This document shows, one piece after another, positions 60,535-64,000 of a stretch of DNA of 64,000 nucleotides (positions are counted from its first letter, which is position 1; each line of letters begins with the position of its first letter). A model generated the notes under the pieces. That model was given only the letters and a program-made list of their open reading frames with translations. It was not told the DNA's origin and searched no databases. The translations under genes and the position numbers were made by a program. The DNA is from Pochonia chlamydosporia 170. Taxonomy: Eukaryota; Ascomycota; Sordariomycetes; Hypocreales; Clavicipitaceae. The stretch is taken from the NCBI RefSeq assembly GCF_001653235.2, contig NC_035790.1:186001-250000 (forward strand), read 5' to 3'.

Positions 60535-63000
60535 TTTGAAAAGTACAAGGTGTGCAATGGGCGATGAATACCGCAATATACCGGCCTTCGGGTAATTTCT
60601 TTCAATTCCCCGTTTGCCCTGAACACAACTACAGGTTTGGGAGGAGGGAACAATGGCGTCTTATACGTCTCTCGTATGTTTGCTATAGGCCAGGCTAGAG
60701 GCAAAACAGACTCTTGTGCAATGCTCAAAGTCTAACCCGTGACATGGTATTCCATTTGGCTTTATTCAAGTCCCTCGAGGTCATCACTAGTACCGTATGC
60801 ATTCAACCGCTCCGGTGTGTAGCACAGAGCCCAACCCGATGACACACAGCGTCGGGAGCTTAAAGCCACGAAGCACAAGACTTCGCGCAATGCCCGGTTT
60901 TAGAAATGAAAGCATTTTTTTTGCAGGACATCTGCCTTGGGCGTTTGTAGGCTCTTGATCAATCGTAGGACAAACATGCCCGTAGCTCGTGTAAACCTGG
61001 CATATTGGTTGCACCAACCATTTCATGTCCCGCAGGTGCGCAAGTCGCAAAGTAGTGCGACTTGTGAAGTCACTTTAGTCCCCTAGACTAATTGAGATCT
61101 TCCAAAGGAAACCCAGAAACCTGGGATTGTTTACTTTTTCTCATTAGAGTATTTTATCCTTTCTTCCACTTCTCCCTCTCTCATTTTTTCTTTCTCCCTC
61201 CTCTTTGGTGAGATCCTAGCAGTGTTAACCTGATATTTGTAGAAATATTGACCATATGGGGCTGGTGGCATGCCAAGAGATCGCAGGCCTACAAGACAGT
61301 TTGCTAGCCTGCAGCCGCATCTATAATCGTACTGATACGAGGCAGTATGCGATAGAAAGGTGGTACGTTTGTATTTCTGTCCAATAATGCAAGTGAGGTA
61401 AATTGAGCACCTACAGATTTAATGTTACCAGAGAGCCCGCCGTTCAAACAAGCCTGCTGCATGTATATGAACAATCCAACTTGAGCCCATGTCCGACCTT
61501 CCCACTCTATTGCAGCGAGCGTTTCCGAGAGTGCGTCAAGCACTCGTCTCATCCACCAAGTAATGGGGGATCGTGGTCACCCCCGTCACTGTCCGTGCAC
61601 CAAGGGTTATGAGACCTCAGGATTGCAGATAGCGCTGTACTGGCAATGCACTTCACGGGGTCAGACATTCTTGCTGGTACAATGAAGTAAGGCCTTGTGT
61701 AGATGAACTGTGTTGAACAACCTCTGGTTGTTTGGTTGACTCTGGCAATGAGGCATGCAGCAAGACCTGGTTGCGGAGACGGCTGTCTGTCATCAAGTTC
61801 TCAGTACTCCGGTACAACAGCACCAAAGTCACACGTCCGGGAGCTTCAAGTCTCAATTTTCACAAAGCCACATGGCAACATCGGCTCCATCGGAGCACGA
61901 GCGGCGTTGGTCGAAGGACCCTTACCCTTGCCTTAGAACTCATGATCATGCTCTTGGCACCCGAAGGTGAAGAGATGACAAGACCCGCCTGCTTAACACG
62001 GAGCACTTGAGATGTGGAGGCAAATTTGATGGGAGCCGGTGCCATACAGGCAAGATTATCCCCCTTGCCAGCCCACAGCGATGGGATTTAAGACCAAAGA
62101 CTTGTGATTTAACAAGGGTAGATGTACTCTGTACAGTAGCAAGTTATTCGCATTTTACAAACCATTTCGGTAATCTTTTAGTATTGTCACTGGCTTTCCC
62201 TCTTTTTCCCCTTCCTATTTTCGTAGGATGAATTTTTTGTTGGCTGATGCTGATATCTTGCTGGGTGAACGCAACTGAGAATCACAACTGTGCCTTGATG
62301 GTGACGATTTGCTTCCGATAGCCTAACAAGCTTAACGGAAGCGCGGGTAGTCTAGAAGAATAAAGCATCTCGCCCGAAGTTGAATGTGTATTAATACATC
62401 TCCACTATGTTCGGCAAGGACATGATAAACCGTTGGGACGAGTCAGTGGTGGCGACTACTCAGTCGTTCATGACACTGTGATAGAAGGTACTTGAGTTTG
62501 GCCATGGTCAGTCTCCATTCTTGATTGTGCGCATACTTCCCTGGCATCTGGTACTCTTTCGCAACGAATGGCGGAGTAAACTACATAGCAGCGACACTCT
62601 TTTTATCTCAGGCGGCTGGCCCGACCGTGTTAATTAGGTCACCTTTTAGCCGTTGAAGAGTTGCTAGGTGATGGCCCGTAGTGCCGTCTCAGCGATTGCC
62701 AGCAACCCCGTGCCTGCCAACTGCGTACGTATACTGCATGTGTGCACCCTTGCCTCTATCACGCCTGTTGCTGGGCTGAGGGGGGGTTGCTCTCGAGTAT
62801 CATTCGTCATTGATGTTGGAGGTCCTTGAGTGTTCGGGGACTTTCCACAGGCCATCTTCTGAGCTGTGGCTGTCTGACTTCATTCTAAAGTTCTTGGCAA
62901 CCTTTCTCGGGCCAATTGTCTGATAATCAGATCCATCTGATAAACCAGGCTGCGATATTTTTAATGCGTGCCCCGGTTTTAAAAAAAAAAAAAAAAAAAA
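60535..63000. other. Mostly gene-less stretch ending in a 20-base A run
   Basis: A minus-strand frame around 61410-61552 (ALSETLAAIEWEGRTWAQVG) looks codon-like but cannot be extended. CT-rich tracts lie at 61150-61205. The A run is 62981-63000 and could be the poly-A tail of a retroposed sequence, though no element body was recognised. Confidence 0.4.
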
Positions 63001-63769
63001 TGAGTGCCAAGATGCTAGGTACCGAGGAAAAGGTGATGAATTAAACAGGAAGAGAGGCAGACCTTTTCAGTGCGCCCGGTCCAAGTAGGGCCGCAAGCTG
63101 AAGAACTTGATTGAGTGTTGAGTATTTTTTTATTTTTTTTATTTTTTGTTTTTTGTCACGCTCATGAAAAGCCGCGAGCAGTACCTTGGCTCGCCGGTCT
63201 CAATTAGTCGCGTGGCGATGATCCCAACTTGATCCCTGTGGATCGCCGTCGCATTGTCCTTACCAAGGGGCCAGCGGGACGCACATCCGTACCATACTTA
63301 TTGGTCGTGGTCCTTGTGTGTGCGGAGAGCAGCGATACTTTTTGCCTTCTTGGCACTGCAGATTTTTGTCCCCTTTGATCTAATCAATCGGCGCGAGCGA
63401 GCTGGATACTTGACGCCCTCCATGTCCAGGATATAATGTCGTGGTGCCCCTCTGGACGCTTTGTGTGGGTTGCTCCTTCCTTCATTCCAGTCCTACTTCC
63501 GCTTCCGGAACAACACCAGATCCACGGTCGAGGGACCAGGACTTGACAGATTCAATATTTGAACGGTGTCCCAAAACAGACTCGCCAAGACATCTTTCAA
63601 AGACATTGCGCTTTGAGTATTTTGCAGCATCTGTTGCAGTTGTTTGCGGACATTATTCTCGTTGTCATGCAGCTTGACTTTTTGCATCACCCGTCTCTGT
63701 ACCATCTTTAGACTTCGGCGCCATAGCTCGCTCTTAAATTTGGTCTCTTCTTTTTCTTGATTTCGCCTT

Positions 63770-64000
63770 TTCCTGACTCTGCGCCTGCAAATCAATCCAA
63801 CGACCGAGAGCCCGTGCACCAAGCAGCAGCCTTGCTGACGAGACATCAACCTGAGGCAGATTACACGGTGTCTGTCGAAATTCCTGAAGAGAACATAACT
63901 GAGCACACAATGGACCGCCCTGTTGCCACAGAGAAGGCCTCCGATGGTCACGTCTCCAAGCATCGTGGACATGGAGCAAGTAATGCATCGCCCGCCACCG
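63770..64000 (+). CDS. Possible exon of an unrecognised gene running off the window
   Basis: A plus-strand frame stays open from about 63735 to the edge and reads DREPVHQAAALLTRHQPEAD, followed by VSVEIPEEN and KASDGHVSKHRGHG. It is hydrophilic, with a natural-looking composition. The first in-frame ATG is at 63909. An overlapping minus-strand frame (63493-63972) is the alternative. No family was recognised on either strand. Confidence 0.25.

Noticed and set aside
63493..63972. 159-codon minus-strand frame at the right edge as a gene
   Set aside because: It overlaps an equally open plus-strand frame and has no recognised family; left undecided and not called.

Overview
The window looks like nuclear DNA of a filamentous ascomycete, most likely a Sordariomycete of the order Hypocreales (an inference). 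Introns are 50-130 bp with GT..AG ends, and several have CTAAC-like branch points. An AT-rich block is saturated with C-to-T and G-to-A changes, as left by repeat-induced point mutation (RIP). The gene content fits a host-associated fungus: a secreted proteinase K-type protease, a chitin deacetylase, a CFEM receptor, cysteine-rich secreted peptides and a highly reducing polyketide synthase. Exon boundaries were worked out by hand from reading frame, splice sites and family resemblance.

Layout. 1-5100 is a RIP-burned block. Positions 1-3150 hold the minus-strand relic of a telomere-linked helicase-type gene, and about 4766-4990 is a mutated copy of a piece of the polyketide synthase 41 kb away. 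5225-6410 is a three-exon seven-helix membrane protein. 9658-10999 is a four-exon subtilisin. 12-13 kb holds two miniature inverted-repeat elements (MITEs) bracketing a receptor-gene scrap. 15064-15324 is a secreted ten-cysteine peptide. 15.6-18.1 kb has LINE and hAT relics, then an 801-residue GH95 alpha-L-fucosidase (18165-20744). 20.7-29 kb is a gene-poor graveyard with two more MITEs, a fragment of the same seven-helix family and a Pif1-type helicase scrap.

29516-30730 and 43118-44935 are paralogous secreted proteins; the second carries an extra GLEYA-like lectin domain at its N-terminus. Between them lie a copia integrase relic, a CFEM/Pth11-type receptor (32347-33808), about 6 kb without recognisable genes, and a second intact seven-helix gene (40141-41291). 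45201-52899 is a decayed highly reducing polyketide synthase in KS-AT-DH-MT-ER-KR order, lacking its carrier domain. From 54.8 kb onward: a small secreted protein, a 184-residue single-exon protein, an NTF2-FMO monooxygenase (56704-58725) and a chitin-binding polysaccharide deacetylase (59318-60534). The last 3.4 kb is largely unexplained.

The main themes are extracellular and surface functions (protease, fucosidase, chitin modification, secreted peptides, receptors) set among decayed transposons. The most novel items are the three-locus seven-helix family, one member of which takes its C-terminus from a MITE, and the secreted paralogue pair with and without a lectin domain.
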